This document shows, piece after piece, positions 1 to 8,410 of a stretch of DNA of 64,000 nt. A program made the translations under genes and the position numbers. The notes below the pieces were generated by a model, which did no database searches, was not told the DNA's origin, and saw only the letters and a program-made list of their open reading frames with translations. The DNA comes from Candidatus Enterococcus wittei (lineage in GTDB: Bacteria > Bacillota > Bacilli > Lactobacillales > Enterococcaceae): positions 18,906-82,905 of the forward strand of contig NZ_NGMO01000002.1 in NCBI RefSeq assembly GCF_002140175.1, in the 5' to 3' direction. Position 1 is the stretch's first letter, and the number at the start of each line of letters is the position of its first letter.

Positions 1-26
1 TGGCTGTTTCCATGAATTTTTATCAT
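1..26 (-). CDS. 5' end of a leftward gene (partial)
   Basis: An ATG on the minus strand at 26 follows an AAAAGGAG ribosome site by 7 bases, and eight codons (MIKIHGNS) run off the left edge. Nothing can be said of its function. It would be the next gene in the series of small leftward genes of the mobile element and lies directly downstream of one copy of the repeated intergenic cassette. Confidence 0.45.
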
Positions 27-310
27 AAGATTCTCCTTTTCTTAATATTGACTTTAGACATGTATTAGGAAAAATACAACCTTATTTGTAACTATACATA
101 TCGAAACACTTATGATTTGGAAATGTTACTTTTAAATGTTTTTCTGACTTTTATCATCTCATATACATATAAATATTTCCATTAGGTATTACAATAAAAA
201 ACACACTAAACAGTAATTTAAAATTTATTTTTAGATAATGTACGTATCTTAATTATCACTATCTGAAATAACAGAAACGTGTTTATATCAATGCTTATAC
301 AAGTATATCT

Positions 311-442
311 TGTTTCATTTCAGATACGATTTATATAAGCGGATACCATAAACCGAAAAAAAAGAACCTCCAGATAGCTTTTACTACCTGAAGGTATTTC
401 CTAAGACACGGTCAGTTATTAACGGGGTAGGACAATTAACTC
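311..442 (-). repeat. Intergenic cassette, copy A (terminator plus promoter/operator-like block)
   Basis: This stretch fills most of the 27-495 gene-free region and is clearly similar to 1341-1475. Read on the minus strand it begins just after the stop of the 496-1209 gene with a conserved block around CCCCGTTAATAACTGACCGT. It continues with a 12-bp hairpin (two G-U pairs, near 368-393) followed by a T-run, which looks like a terminator. It ends with GTATCTGAAATGAAA (313-327), a 15-base identity with the other copy. A further ATTTCAGATA-like inverted copy lies near 258-272. It reads as terminator of one unit and operator/promoter of the next. Confidence 0.6.
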
Positions 443-495
443 TAATACAAGACATGCTTAATAATCCAATCACCTGTTCCAATATTTAAGTATAA

Positions 496-1209
496 TTAGT
501 TACCATTCTCCATAGTTTCTAATTGCTTAATAATATCATTGGAAATTTGTTGCCATTGCTCATTTGATATGTTCTGAGCACTGGCATTTTCTAAAGCCGT
601 TTGAGCCAGTCTTGCAATTTCTGGATCATTCCATGATCTTTGAGCAAAAGAAGCCACTAAATCATTTCTTGTGGAATTTTGGAGTGAACTTTTCAGTGAT
701 AGAATCTCAAATGCTTTGGTAGGCTTCCAGCTTCCACTGTACAAAATATTACCATCTAAATCTGTAATCTGTGCTGTACCATCGTTATTATCAAATAAAG
801 TAGCATTATAGGTACCATTACTATCGGATATTGTTACAGAACTCCTAGTAAAGTGTTCCGACATGTGAGCAGGTTCTCCAGTTTCTTCAATAGTACCACT
901 AAAATCATCAAAATGGTACAGGTGGTTATGCAACTCTATGCTGTCGCTTGAATTATCTGCTGACGATGTACTACTCTCTGGAATACTTTCGACAGAATCA
1001 TTATTCATCGAGACATTTGAATCGCTCGTAGAACCTATCTCAGATTCTTGTGTCTCCGCGCCATCTAACTTTCTTTTGTATTGATCATTGGCTATTGTAA
1101 GGCTCTCCCGTTGATCATCAAGCTTCTGTATTTCTGTATTGGTATAAATCAGTGCTCCAACCAGCGCTACGTTAGCCAACAAACTAACTGTAAGTAATAC
1201 CTTTTTCAT
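496..1209 (-). CDS. Membrane-anchored secreted protein of unknown function
   Basis: I do not recognise this protein (237 residues from the ATG at 1209; an upstream ATG at 1242 would add 11 hydrophilic residues). It opens with MKK and a single hydrophobic segment of about 20 residues (an uncleaved anchor or signal peptide). A short charged, coiled-coil-like stretch follows, then a Ser/Asn/Asp-rich linker, and finally a folded outer domain of about 130 residues containing DGNILYSGSWKP. No lipobox or LPXTG is seen. It belongs to a run of leftward small membrane-protein genes in the mobile element and is bounded on both sides by copies of the intergenic cassette, so it is probably its own transcription unit. 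An accessory envelope role, for example interference with other phages, is only a guess. Confidence 0.7.
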   Translation of the reverse strand: MKKVLLTVSLLANVALVGALIYTNTEIQKLDDQRESLTIANDQYKRKLDGAETQESEIGSTSDSNVSMNNDSVESIPESSTSSADNSSDSIELHNHLYHFDDFSGTIEETGEPAHMSEHFTRSSVTISDSNGTYNATLFDNNDGTAQITDLDGNILYSGSWKPTKAFEILSLKSSLQNSTRNDLVASFAQRSWNDPEIARLAQTALENASAQNISNEQWQQISNDIIKQLETMENGN

Positions 1210-1340
1210 TTTTTCTTCTCTTCTTTCTCTAGTGTTATTCAATAGGATAACTGCAGTAATATCCTGGAAAACTCTTTACTACTATTACACTCCGAAATAA
1301 AGTAAAAAGCTTATGTAGCAAATATTATAACACTTACTCC

Positions 1341-1475
1341 CATTTCATTTCAGATACATTTCACTTAAGTAGATTCCAAAAAAAAGAAAAGAAAAAGGAA
1401 CCCCTAGTTAGCTTATGCTTCCCAAGGTTTCCATGCAATATACGGTCAATCACCAACGGGGTGGGGTTCAATTCA
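1341..1475 (-). repeat. Intergenic cassette, copy B
   Basis: This is a diverged duplicate of 311-442. It shares TTTCATTTCAGATAC (1343-1357), an A-rich tract, a hairpin block containing GGAACCCC...GGTTTCC and the ACGGTCAA...AACGGGGT end block. It overlaps the last few bases of the 1468-1794 gene. The pairing of gene plus cassette is repeated, which suggests duplication of a whole unit or modular assembly. The hairpin is imperfect but is followed on the minus strand by a T-rich run, consistent with a terminator. Confidence 0.6.
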
Positions 1476-1794
1476 ACATTAACACCTCAGTATATGGTAT
1501 CTCTACATATACACGGTCTTTTTTTGGATAGTACTCGACATTTATATTGATAGCACTTCCATTGTCTAACGTAGCTTTAGCCCGGTACGTGTTATCACCA
1601 TTATCATGAGTGATCGTCACATCATCACATGACCGATTTAAGTTATACTGTTCTTGTAAAATCTGAGTTACCAATGGTTCAGATGACTTCTCTAGTCCAG
1701 ATGAACCCGTCATTCTTGAAAAAATTATACCTATAATAGCCAATACAACGATACCTATAATGACAAACTTCTTATTCATATTTACTTTATCCAA
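1468..1794 (-). CDS. Small membrane-anchored protein, unknown
   Basis: About 108 residues. The start is probably the TTG at 1794, which has GGAG 7-8 bases upstream; the longer reading from 1815 places the ribosome site inside the gene, and an ATG five codons on is also possible. The N-terminus has one hydrophobic segment (KKFVIIGIVVLAIIGIIF) and the rest is a compact outer domain with DNGDNTYRAKATLDNGS. No family is recognised. It is transcribed leftward after the zinc-ribbon pseudogene and followed by cassette copy B. Confidence 0.65.
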   Translation of the reverse strand: MDKVNMNKKFVIIGIVVLAIIGIIFSRMTGSSGLEKSSEPLVTQILQEQYNLNRSCDDVTITHDNGDNTYRAKATLDNGSAININVEYYPKKDRVYVEIPYTEVLMLN

Positions 1795-1830
1795 CTTTTT
1801 ATCTCCTATCTCCAAAATAATTTTCTCTCA

Positions 1831-2190
1831 TCAGTAACTCATTGACATCCCTAAAAGTACACCCAAGATTGCTCCGGATACCCCTGCTATCATCAAAACC
1901 GTACCCATTTTTTCATCTTTATCTCGATATAAGTACCCCATAATAACAGCTACGGCACCAAACGCAACAGGAACGAATACCAACGATACCACCATAGAAA
2001 CCCAACCAATAATCAAATACAGCTTCCCTGTCTCTTGTCCATGTGCGATTTGTTCCTTCATTTCACTGAGTGTCTGCTCAGTACTTTTCTTTACTATTCC
2101 GGTTACCTCAACTGTTTCTTGTGATGACCCGCAAAACTAACAATACTTACTTTCATCTGCTATTTCTTTACCACACTTCCTACAATACAT
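1831..2190 (-). pseudogene. Zinc-ribbon two-TM protein interrupted by an amber codon
   Basis: The minus-strand ATG at 2190 has a strong AGGAGG site and encodes MYCRKCGKEIADESKYC, then TAG (2139-2137), then FCGSSQETVEV, in the same frame as a two-TM tail that can restart at 2061. CxxC...CxFCG is the usual zinc-ribbon seen in front of short membrane tails. Reading the TAG as CAG (Gln) restores CQFCG, so a single C-to-T change explains the break. The distal part (76 residues, two hydrophobic segments with a YRDKDEK loop) may still be made from the internal ATG. It could also be a sequencing error. The family is known only as a zinc-ribbon-domain membrane protein; its job is unknown. Confidence 0.7.
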
Positions 2191-2230
2191 GTCTTTCCCT
2201 CCTAAAATCGTGTAGTTTCTTATTACCAAA

Positions 2231-2443
2231 CTACATTGCTTTATTAAACACCTCAGAAAATAACTCATTTATTGGTACACTTAATATTTCAGAAATCGTT
2301 TTCATTTGATAGGGTTTAGGAATTGTTCTCCCTGTTTGCCATGAACTTATACATTGTTGTGTAACGTTCATCTTTCTTGCTAACTCAGTTTGAGAAAGTC
2401 CTCTTTCTTCTCTGTATCGGCTGAGATTACTTGTTTTTTTCAT
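2231..2443 (-). CDS. XRE-family HTH regulator (70 aa)
   Basis: This is a single Cro/C1-type helix-turn-helix over nearly the whole length (REERGLSQTELARKMNVTQQCISSWQTGRTIPKP). It is divergently oriented from another XRE regulator at 2574, with operator-like inverted repeats between them, the arrangement of a phage-type Cro/CI switch. It is the first gene of the leftward group that includes the zinc-ribbon and small membrane proteins, and probably controls that group or the element's state. Confidence 0.85.
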   Translation of the reverse strand: MKKTSNLSRYREERGLSQTELARKMNVTQQCISSWQTGRTIPKPYQMKTISEILSVPINELFSEVFNKAM

Positions 2444-2481
2444 ATCCTCACACCCTGTTTTTTATTATATACAACGATATG

Positions 2482-2547
2482 ATGTATTTCAACTCATAAA
2501 ATACATAAAAAATTTATATATCATTACAAATACAACAAGTTGTTGTA
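2482..2547. promoter_or_regulatory. Operator-like inverted repeats between divergent XRE genes
   Basis: Two palindromes lie in the 130-bp divergent gap: ATGTATTT (2482-2489) with AAATACAT (2498-2505), and TACAACA-AGT-TGTTGTA (2531-2547, arms perfect). A further partial TACAAC half site is seen near 2470. They are suited to dimeric XRE repressors and overlap where the divergent promoters must lie. Which protein binds which site is not known. Confidence 0.55.
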
Positions 2548-2573
2548 CCCTACTGAGAAAGGGGGTGTAATTA

Positions 2574-2909
2574 TTGAAACAGAAACAATATGCAAAAATC
2601 ATCAGAGAAAAACGAAAAGCTCTAGGGTGGACACAAAAAGAACTAGCTGAAAAAATCTTCTCTACACAGCAAGCTGTAGCAAGATGGGAGAATTCTGTAA
2701 CAGAACCTAATCTAGAAAGCCTAACCGCTCTTTCAAAAGCACTTGGGGTCCCTGTAAGCCATTTTTTAGATGAAGAGATGGTTGAAGCGGAGGAAGACTT
2801 TTTGACCTTGTATCGATCACTCAGCCCCCATGATAGAGAGAGAACGATTGATTATATGAAATTACTCAAAAAGCAAGAGTCCGAACGTAATAACTTTTTT
2901 ACTTATTAA
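2574..2909 (+). CDS. XRE-family repressor (CI-like, 111 aa)
   Basis: The N-terminal HTH (IIREKRKALGWTQKELAEKIFSTQQAVARWENSVTEPN) is followed by a short acidic C-terminal helix-rich tail that may serve dimerisation. Translation starts at TTG 2574 after AAAGGGGGTG. There is no protease-like CI C-terminal domain, so SOS-style self-cleavage is not expected. Its position opposite the 70-aa XRE gene suggests it keeps the leftward or replication genes of the element silent. It is followed by a hairpin at 3026-3050. Confidence 0.8.
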   Translation: MKQKQYAKIIREKRKALGWTQKELAEKIFSTQQAVARWENSVTEPNLESLTALSKALGVPVSHFLDEEMVEAEEDFLTLYRSLSPHDRERTIDYMKLLKKQESERNNFFTY

Positions 2910-3025
2910 TAGGTGTTAAATGTAAGACCCGTATAGTCCCCCTGACAAGGTTTTAATTATGTTCCTAGAAAAAACTATAATTAGAAACTTAAAGATGCTC
3001 TAGGATGCTGTCACGCTTGCAAAAT

Positions 3026-3050
3026 AAAAAAGCATTAAAAATGCTTTTTT
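3026..3050. terminator. Bidirectional hairpin terminator
   Basis: AAAAAAGCATT and AATGCTTTTTT form a short perfect stem with T-runs on both strands. It lies between the convergent repressor gene and the primase gene. Confidence 0.7.
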
Positions 3051-3070
3051 ATACCTTGTCATAAACAGAG

Positions 3071-4489
3071 TTACTCCACCAAATACTTAGCATCCACTTT
3101 ACGTAAAATGCGTATTTCCTCATCTGTTAAAGAAAAATTCATAGCAATCTCTGTCAAACTTACTATTCCTTCACAAGCAAAGTATTTTTTTCCATCCCTG
3201 TCACTAAAATCATTATTAATTCTATACAAATTAGGGGATTTTTTCTTTGTGACCTCTGAATATTTACCTTGGCTAATAATAACTAGAAAACCAAAGGAAG
3301 CTAACTGTTTGAGTCTTTTCAAAACACGTCCTCTATTTTTATCAACTCCGTGCTTACTTAGTTGCTCGTAAGTACAAAAAAATATTCCCTCATCATTTGC
3401 GTACCTCTTTGCATGTACTAATAGAACAAATGCTAATCTAATTAACGCAACATTCCCTATAGATATAAGGAGTTGAATCTCTTCATAACAAAAGTCTATT
3501 TTAGTATTATGGGGGCTTCGTGCTAATTTATAATCACGATCATAAACAGTCTGTATAACCCGCGCTGTTTCTTTTCTTAAATCATCCTTTGAAACACTTC
3601 GTATATATTGAGATGTTTTTTCTGATGATAGCGTGTTTTCTAATACACTAAGTATTTTTTTACATGTATCTTGTTCAGAATAACCTTGCTCTTTAAGAAG
3701 CATTGCCCCATATAATGTGAAATTATTTCGTGTACCACCACATAATAAATGGTTCTCTTCAAATATTATTTTTAGTTCTTCTTTGGACATTCCATCGGGA
3801 TGATACTCTACATTGATTTTAGGTTTATTCTTAGTAGTTTTTGTAACTGAGCATTGACTTAGAATATCTTGACAAAATTCATCTCTATTCATGGGTTGAA
3901 TATTGAGAAAATATTCTATATTCAATTCTTCAAATGTTTGATTATCCACATAATGACAAATTTGATTTGTTGCCTTATGCATCCCTAAAGGTAGTTTTAC
4001 ACCTTGACCAGTTGTTGGTCTACGCTCTATTCTCCTAGGTGTTTCGTTTAAGTTACGTAAAACCTCCTCATAAAAAGGTATCAATTTAGATTCTGGAATG
4101 ACATCCGTAAAATACAAGTCTACATGATATCCTTTTTGTCCACTGGTTGAAACATGTATATCATTTTTGGGGATTCCATAATGATCAATCAGTAGATTAA
4201 CAAGTTTGCGAGTAACATCTTGACATTCATATTTGTTATCTTTTATATCGACATCAAAAGTAAAGAACTTAGTTAACCCTCCGGCTCCTAGCTTTATACC
4301 TACAGTGAGCTGATTAGCTAAGTGCTTGTCAATAATTGTATCTGTTAAATAATGTTTAACTTCCCTATACTTACAGTCTCCTTGATTCAATTCATATTGC
4401 AGCAAGTAAGTCTTTCTATAAGTAATGAACAATTCATTTATCTTCTTTATAATTGATTCCCTGTATAATTCAAAATCTAATTTATTCAT
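3071..4489 (-). CDS. PrimPol-type (archaeo-eukaryotic) primase of the mobile element
   Basis: This 472-residue protein carries the three marks of an AEP/PrimPol core: a metal-binding DxD (FDVDIKD, D79/D81), S-x-x-GxH (SGQKGYHVDLY, about 116-125) and a basic KLPLGxH (K165-H171). The remaining ~250 residues include a helical region and a winged-helix-like C-terminus (YEQLSKHGVDKNRGRVLKRLKQLASFG) that may bind DNA. In integrated plasmids, satellites and conjugative elements such enzymes prime or initiate replication of the excised circle. It sits beside the excisionase-like gene and a long perfect inverted repeat (4967-5027) that could be its origin. No helicase domain is seen. The assignment to the AEP fold is inferred from motifs only. 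Confidence 0.75.
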   Translation of the reverse strand: MNKLDFELYRESIIKKINELFITYRKTYLLQYELNQGDCKYREVKHYLTDTIIDKHLANQLTVGIKLGAGGLTKFFTFDVDIKDNKYECQDVTRKLVNLLIDHYGIPKNDIHVSTSGQKGYHVDLYFTDVIPESKLIPFYEEVLRNLNETPRRIERRPTTGQGVKLPLGMHKATNQICHYVDNQTFEELNIEYFLNIQPMNRDEFCQDILSQCSVTKTTKNKPKINVEYHPDGMSKEELKIIFEENHLLCGGTRNNFTLYGAMLLKEQGYSEQDTCKKILSVLENTLSSEKTSQYIRSVSKDDLRKETARVIQTVYDRDYKLARSPHNTKIDFCYEEIQLLISIGNVALIRLAFVLLVHAKRYANDEGIFFCTYEQLSKHGVDKNRGRVLKRLKQLASFGFLVIISQGKYSEVTKKKSPNLYRINNDFSDRDGKKYFACEGIVSLTEIAMNFSLTDEEIRILRKVDAKYLVE

Positions 4490-4574
4490 CTACGTTCTCT
4501 CCTTATGTTTTTTTATTTGTTTATATTATTTTCTTGTAATAAAACAAATACTGATTATTATGTGACTATATTCT

Positions 4575-4838
4575 CTATCTCCTATATTCCTCGAGAAAAT
4601 CATCAACGTCTGCTTTTTTGTATAAACATATCCTGTCTATGACTATTTTCTTCAATCCTAGATTAACCATCTTAGCAAGTGTTCCTTTTGATATTCCTCC
4701 CATGTATTCTTGAACTTCCTTAGTGCTAAAATATTCCTTTGTGTAAGAATTATGATTCACGTTTTGCACTGTCTCTTCAATCAGCTGTTCTAAATCTTGC
4801 ATGAAATCATCAAACTCTATTTTTAATTCCACCGTCAC
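4575..4838 (-). CDS. Excisionase-like DNA-binding protein
   Basis: 87 residues. The C-terminal half (YFSTKEVQEYMGGISKGTLAKMVNLGLKKIVIDRICLYKKADVDDFL) is a MerR/HTH_17-type winged helix like those of excisionases; the N-terminal 30 residues are acidic and helical. It is transcribed away from the integrase and precedes the primase gene by about 85 bases, so the two may be co-transcribed after excision. A role in directing the integrase or in replication control is inferred from position. Confidence 0.65.
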   Translation of the reverse strand: MTVELKIEFDDFMQDLEQLIEETVQNVNHNSYTKEYFSTKEVQEYMGGISKGTLAKMVNLGLKKIVIDRICLYKKADVDDFLEEYRR

Positions 4839-4872
4839 TCGACTCCTTCATTTTTTGATATCCAGGCAATAA

Positions 4873-4910
4873 AAAAACACCTTTGTACAAGAATTCTACA
4901 AGGTGTTTTT
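4873..4910. terminator. Hairpin terminator
   Basis: AAAACACCTT pairs with AAGGTGTTTT around a GAATTC-containing loop, with A-runs and T-runs on the two sides. It lies upstream of the excisionase-like gene and would stop transcription in either direction. Confidence 0.55.
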
Positions 4911-4966
4911 CGATATCTCAAGTCTAATTAGATAAAACTTATTCGATATTTTTTGGCATTTTTTCT

Positions 4967-5027
4967 TTATTGACAAAAAACAATAGCTTTATATCAACAT
5001 TTTAAAAATATTGTTTTTTGTCAATAA
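4967..5027. repeat. Perfect 19-bp inverted repeat, candidate element origin
   Basis: TTATTGACAAAAAACAATA (4967-4985) and its exact complement (5009-5027) flank a 23-base AT-rich loop. The gap 4839-5259 holds no gene but this palindrome, the hairpin at 4873 and very AT-rich DNA. There is no T-run beyond the distal arm, so it is not a simple terminator. Position between integrase and replication genes suggests an origin, a single-strand initiation site or a control site; TTGACA inside each arm could also be a -35 box. Confidence 0.55.
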
Positions 5028-5259
5028 AATATGTGAGGAAAACAGAAAAATCACTTTTTCGTTTTTATTTTACATTAAAAAATAACAATAATCAACATTA
5101 ATTACTGAATTAATCAAAAACAAGATTTACTTTTTTTACTTTAAAAGATATACTCCTCTTGAAAAAAATCATTTTTACTAAGAAATGAAAGGAGGTGATT
5201 CCTTTATAGCTGACAAGCTCTCAGCGGGCTTCTATGGCTTCTTCAAGGAGGAAATCACT

Positions 5260-6423
5260 ATGGCAACTATACAACAATACAAAAAAAGCGATGGCACCAC
5301 AGCTTGGCTTTACAAAGTTTACATGGGCAAAGACCCGATGACAGGTAAAGAAAAACGGACGACACGTAGAGGATTCAAAACAAAAAAAGAAGCCTCTTTA
5401 GACTTGGCTCGATTCCAGTTAGAAATCGAATCTAATGGAATAAGTCAACACTCTATCAAGACGTTCAGTGAGTTATATGATCTATGGATGAGCCAACACG
5501 TTAAAAATATTCGAAACACAACAGAACAACGGATCAAGAATCACTTCACGAACCAAATCCTTCCCTCTTTTGGAAAAATGAAGTTAGAGGCTATCACTCC
5601 TGCTACATGTCAAAAAATACTAACTGAATGGTCAATAAAGTATCATTCTTACCAGAAAATAAAAAGTTACACTTCACAGGTATTCAACTACGGTATATTG
5701 ATTGGCGTGATCAAGACCAATCCCATGGAACGTACCATTACACCTAAGTCTAATCATGACTCTGCTGAGATCGAAGCGGAGTTTTACACGAAAGAAGAGC
5801 TTCGACAATTCTTTGATTGCTTGCAAGAGCTAGAAGATGATCGTGCTCTAGCATTTTTTAGACTAGCTGCTTATACAGGAGCTAGGAAGGGGGAAATACT
5901 GGGCCTGACGTGGAAAGACATCGACTTTGATAAAAAGACTGTGCCATTCAATAAAACGCTAGTAGAGCTATCTGATGGCTCTCTATGTATCAATCCTACA
6001 AAGACAGAGTCATCTAAGAGAACAATTACAATAGACGACGGGACTTTGACCATACTTAAGAAGTGGAAACGTACCGTCATAAAAAAGAATCTCTCTAGAG
6101 GTATCAGAATCGATAATATGGATGATGTACCTGTTATCAGTACTATTAAAGCAAATAAAAAAAGGGACTTCCTGTATAAGGGCTACCCTAATCATGTAAT
6201 GAGTAAAGTAGCTAGGAAGTTCCCTGATATGAAAATAATCAAAGTCCATGGCTTTAGAAAGACCCACGCTACATTGCTTTTTGAAGCAGGTGCTCAAGTA
6301 AAAGACGTGCAAGATAGATTAGGGCATTCTTCATCTAAGACAACCATGGATATCTATATCCAAGTATCAAAAAATCGACAAGAAGAAACAGTTGAATTGT
6401 TCGACTCCTACATGAATGCGTGA
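5260..6423 (+). CDS. int: Tyrosine-family site-specific integrase
   Basis: 387 residues from the ATG at 5260, which follows AAGGAGG; an upstream ATG at 5185 is in frame but its extension is unlike the family. Domains in order: an AP2-like arm-binding segment (GTTAWLYKVYMGKDPMTGKEKRTT), a SAM-like core-binding domain and a C-terminal catalytic domain. Catalytic residues visible are Arg in TGARKGE, HxxR in HGFRKTHA, His in LGHSS and Tyr in MDIYIQ. It resembles integrases of phages and ICEs of Firmicutes. The stop lies 76 bases from the mnmG stop, so one attachment end should fall in 6424-6520. No direct repeat of that end was found in the visible part of the element, so the other end is outside the window. 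Confidence 0.92.
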   Translation: MATIQQYKKSDGTTAWLYKVYMGKDPMTGKEKRTTRRGFKTKKEASLDLARFQLEIESNGISQHSIKTFSELYDLWMSQHVKNIRNTTEQRIKNHFTNQILPSFGKMKLEAITPATCQKILTEWSIKYHSYQKIKSYTSQVFNYGILIGVIKTNPMERTITPKSNHDSAEIEAEFYTKEELRQFFDCLQELEDDRALAFFRLAAYTGARKGEILGLTWKDIDFDKKTVPFNKTLVELSDGSLCINPTKTESSKRTITIDDGTLTILKKWKRTVIKKNLSRGIRIDNMDDVPVISTIKANKKRDFLYKGYPNHVMSKVARKFPDMKIIKVHGFRKTHATLLFEAGAQVKDVQDRLGHSSSKTTMDIYIQVSKNRQEETVELFDSYMNA

Positions 6424-6499
6424 TATACGGAGTCAAAAACGGAGTCAGTCGATACGATAAGGACTCATTTATTCTCACAAATCCGTTCGTATCAATACT

Positions 6500-8395
6500 T
6501 TACACTTCGACTTTCGCAATCTTCCCTTGTTCGATATAGACCATTAAGATACTTAAATCAGCTGGATTAACTCCGCTGATACGGCTGGCTTGGGCGATTG
6601 TTTCTGGACGGATTTTTTGCAATTTTTGTTTAGCTTCCGTTGCCAAACCATTGATTGCTGTGTAATCAATATTTTCTGGAATTCTTTTTGCTTCCATTCG
6701 TTTAAGTTTCTCTACTTTTTCTAAAGCTTTTTTGATGTAACCTTCATATTTTAATTGAATTTCAACTTGTTCGATTTCTTTAGCATTTAGTTCAGTATTT
6801 TCTGGAATAAAACGTAATAAGTCAGTGTAAGTGATTTCTGGTCGTCTTAAAAAGTCACTCGCTAGCACACCGTCTTTTAGTGGAGCTGCATTGAGTTCTG
6901 CTAGGAATGCTTGAACTTCTTCCGTTGGTTTGATTCGTACATTCATCAAGCGTTTAATTTCTGCTTCAACAGCGGCTTTCTTTTTCAAATAAGCGGCATA
7001 TTGTTCTTCTTCTACTAAGCCAATTTGATGACCCATTTCGGTCAAACGTAAATCTGCATTATCATGACGTAAAAGCAGACGATATTCTGCACGTGAAGTT
7101 AACAAGCGATAGGGTTCATTCGTTCCTTTGGTCACTAGATCATCAATCATAACACCAATATAGCCATCACTACGTTTAAGCACAAATGGTTCTTTTCCTT
7201 GTACTTTTAAGGCTGCATTGATCCCTGCAACCAAACCTTGGCCAGCTGCTTCTTCATAGCCACTTGTACCATTGGTTTGTCCGGCTGTATATAGATTTTC
7301 AACTACTTTCGTTTCTAATGTTGGACGTAATTGATGTGGTTCTACGACATCGTATTCAATAGCATAACCTGTACGCATCATCTCAACTTTTTCTAGTCCA
7401 GCAATAGAATGTAAAACATCTACTTGAACATCTTCTGGTAACGATGTCGATAACCCTTGGACATAAACTTCTTCAGTATTTAACCCTTCTGGTTCTAAAA
7501 ATAACTGATGGCGAGGTTTATCGGCAAAGCGTACGATTTTGTCTTCAATTGAAGGGCAATAACGCGCGCCCACGCCTTCTACGATACCCGTGAACATTGG
7601 TGCACGATGGAGATTGTCACGGATGATTTGATGGGTAGTTTCACCTGTATAAGTCAACCAGCAAGGTTCTTGATCGAGACGATAGGCACTATCAGGGGTA
7701 CTGAAACTAAAATGATTAGGTTCTTTATCTCCAGGCTGTTCTTCCGTCACGGAGTAATCAATTGTACTTGATTTCACCCGAGGAGGTGTGCCTGTTTTAA
7801 AGCGGTCAATTGCAAATCCTAGTTCCTTTAGGTTATTGGCTAAACCGATGGAAGGTTGAGAATTATTCGGGCCTGAAGAATATTTCAATTCCCCGATAAT
7901 GATTTCTCCACGTAAAGCTGTTCCTGCTGTAATAACTACTGCTTTTGCTTGATAACTCGCACCTGTTGAAGTGATGACACCACGACACACACCATCTTCC
8001 ACGATCAATTCTTCCACGATTCCTTGTCTTAATGTTAGATTGGGTTCTTTTTCAATCGTATGTTTCATTTCATTGGCGTAAGCATGTTTATCTGCTTGAG
8101 CACGTAATGCACGAACAGCTGGTCCTTTACCTGTATTCAACATTCTCATTTGAATGTACGTCTTATCGATGTTTTTGCCCATCTCTCCACCTAAGGCATC
8201 AATCTCACGAACCACTACACCTTTTGCAGGTCCACCTACAGAAGGGTTACATGGCATGAACGCAACCATATCTAAGTTGATTGTTAGTAACAATGTTTTT
8301 GAACCCATCCGTGCCGCAGCAAGTGCTGCTTCTGAGCCGGCATGTCCTGCGCCTACGACAATGACATCGTACGCTTCTGCTTGATAATAATTCAA
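6500..8395 (-). CDS. mnmG: tRNA uridine-5-carboxymethylaminomethyl modification enzyme MnmG
   Basis: This 631-residue protein is full length for MnmG/GidA. With MnmE it installs the cmnm5 group on the wobble uridine of certain tRNAs, using FAD, NADH and methylene-THF. The N-terminal FAD site [10 protein letters not shown] (15-23), [11 protein letters not shown] and the helical C-terminal MnmE-interaction domain ending in KIAKVEV are visible. The start is TTG at 8395 after AGGAGG. It forms a tight pair with mnmE, 15 bases upstream. Its 3' end abuts the integrase end of a mobile element, which separates it from genes that normally follow (rsmG, parAB family); those are not in this window. Confidence 0.97.
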   Translation of the reverse strand: MNYYQAEAYDVIVVGAGHAGSEAALAAARMGSKTLLLTINLDMVAFMPCNPSVGGPAKGVVVREIDALGGEMGKNIDKTYIQMRMLNTGKGPAVRALRAQADKHAYANEMKHTIEKEPNLTLRQGIVEELIVEDGVCRGVITSTGASYQAKAVVITAGTALRGEIIIGELKYSSGPNNSQPSIGLANNLKELGFAIDRFKTGTPPRVKSSTIDYSVTEEQPGDKEPNHFSFSTPDSAYRLDQEPCWLTYTGETTHQIIRDNLHRAPMFTGIVEGVGARYCPSIEDKIVRFADKPRHQLFLEPEGLNTEEVYVQGLSTSLPEDVQVDVLHSIAGLEKVEMMRTGYAIEYDVVEPHQLRPTLETKVVENLYTAGQTNGTSGYEEAAGQGLVAGINAALKVQGKEPFVLKRSDGYIGVMIDDLVTKGTNEPYRLLTSRAEYRLLLRHDNADLRLTEMGHQIGLVEEEQYAAYLKKKAAVEAEIKRLMNVRIKPTEEVQAFLAELNAAPLKDGVLASDFLRRPEITYTDLLRFIPENTELNAKEIEQVEIQLKYEGYIKKALEKVEKLKRMEAKRIPENIDYTAINGLATEAKQKLQKIRPETIAQASRISGVNPADLSILMVYIEQGKIAKVEV

Positions 8396-8410
8396 GTACT
8401 TTTTCCTCCT

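Noticed and set aside
6424-6520. Attachment-site core repeat for the element
   Set aside because: The integrase end must lie here, but I found no matching direct repeat in the visible left arm, so no att coordinates are claimed.
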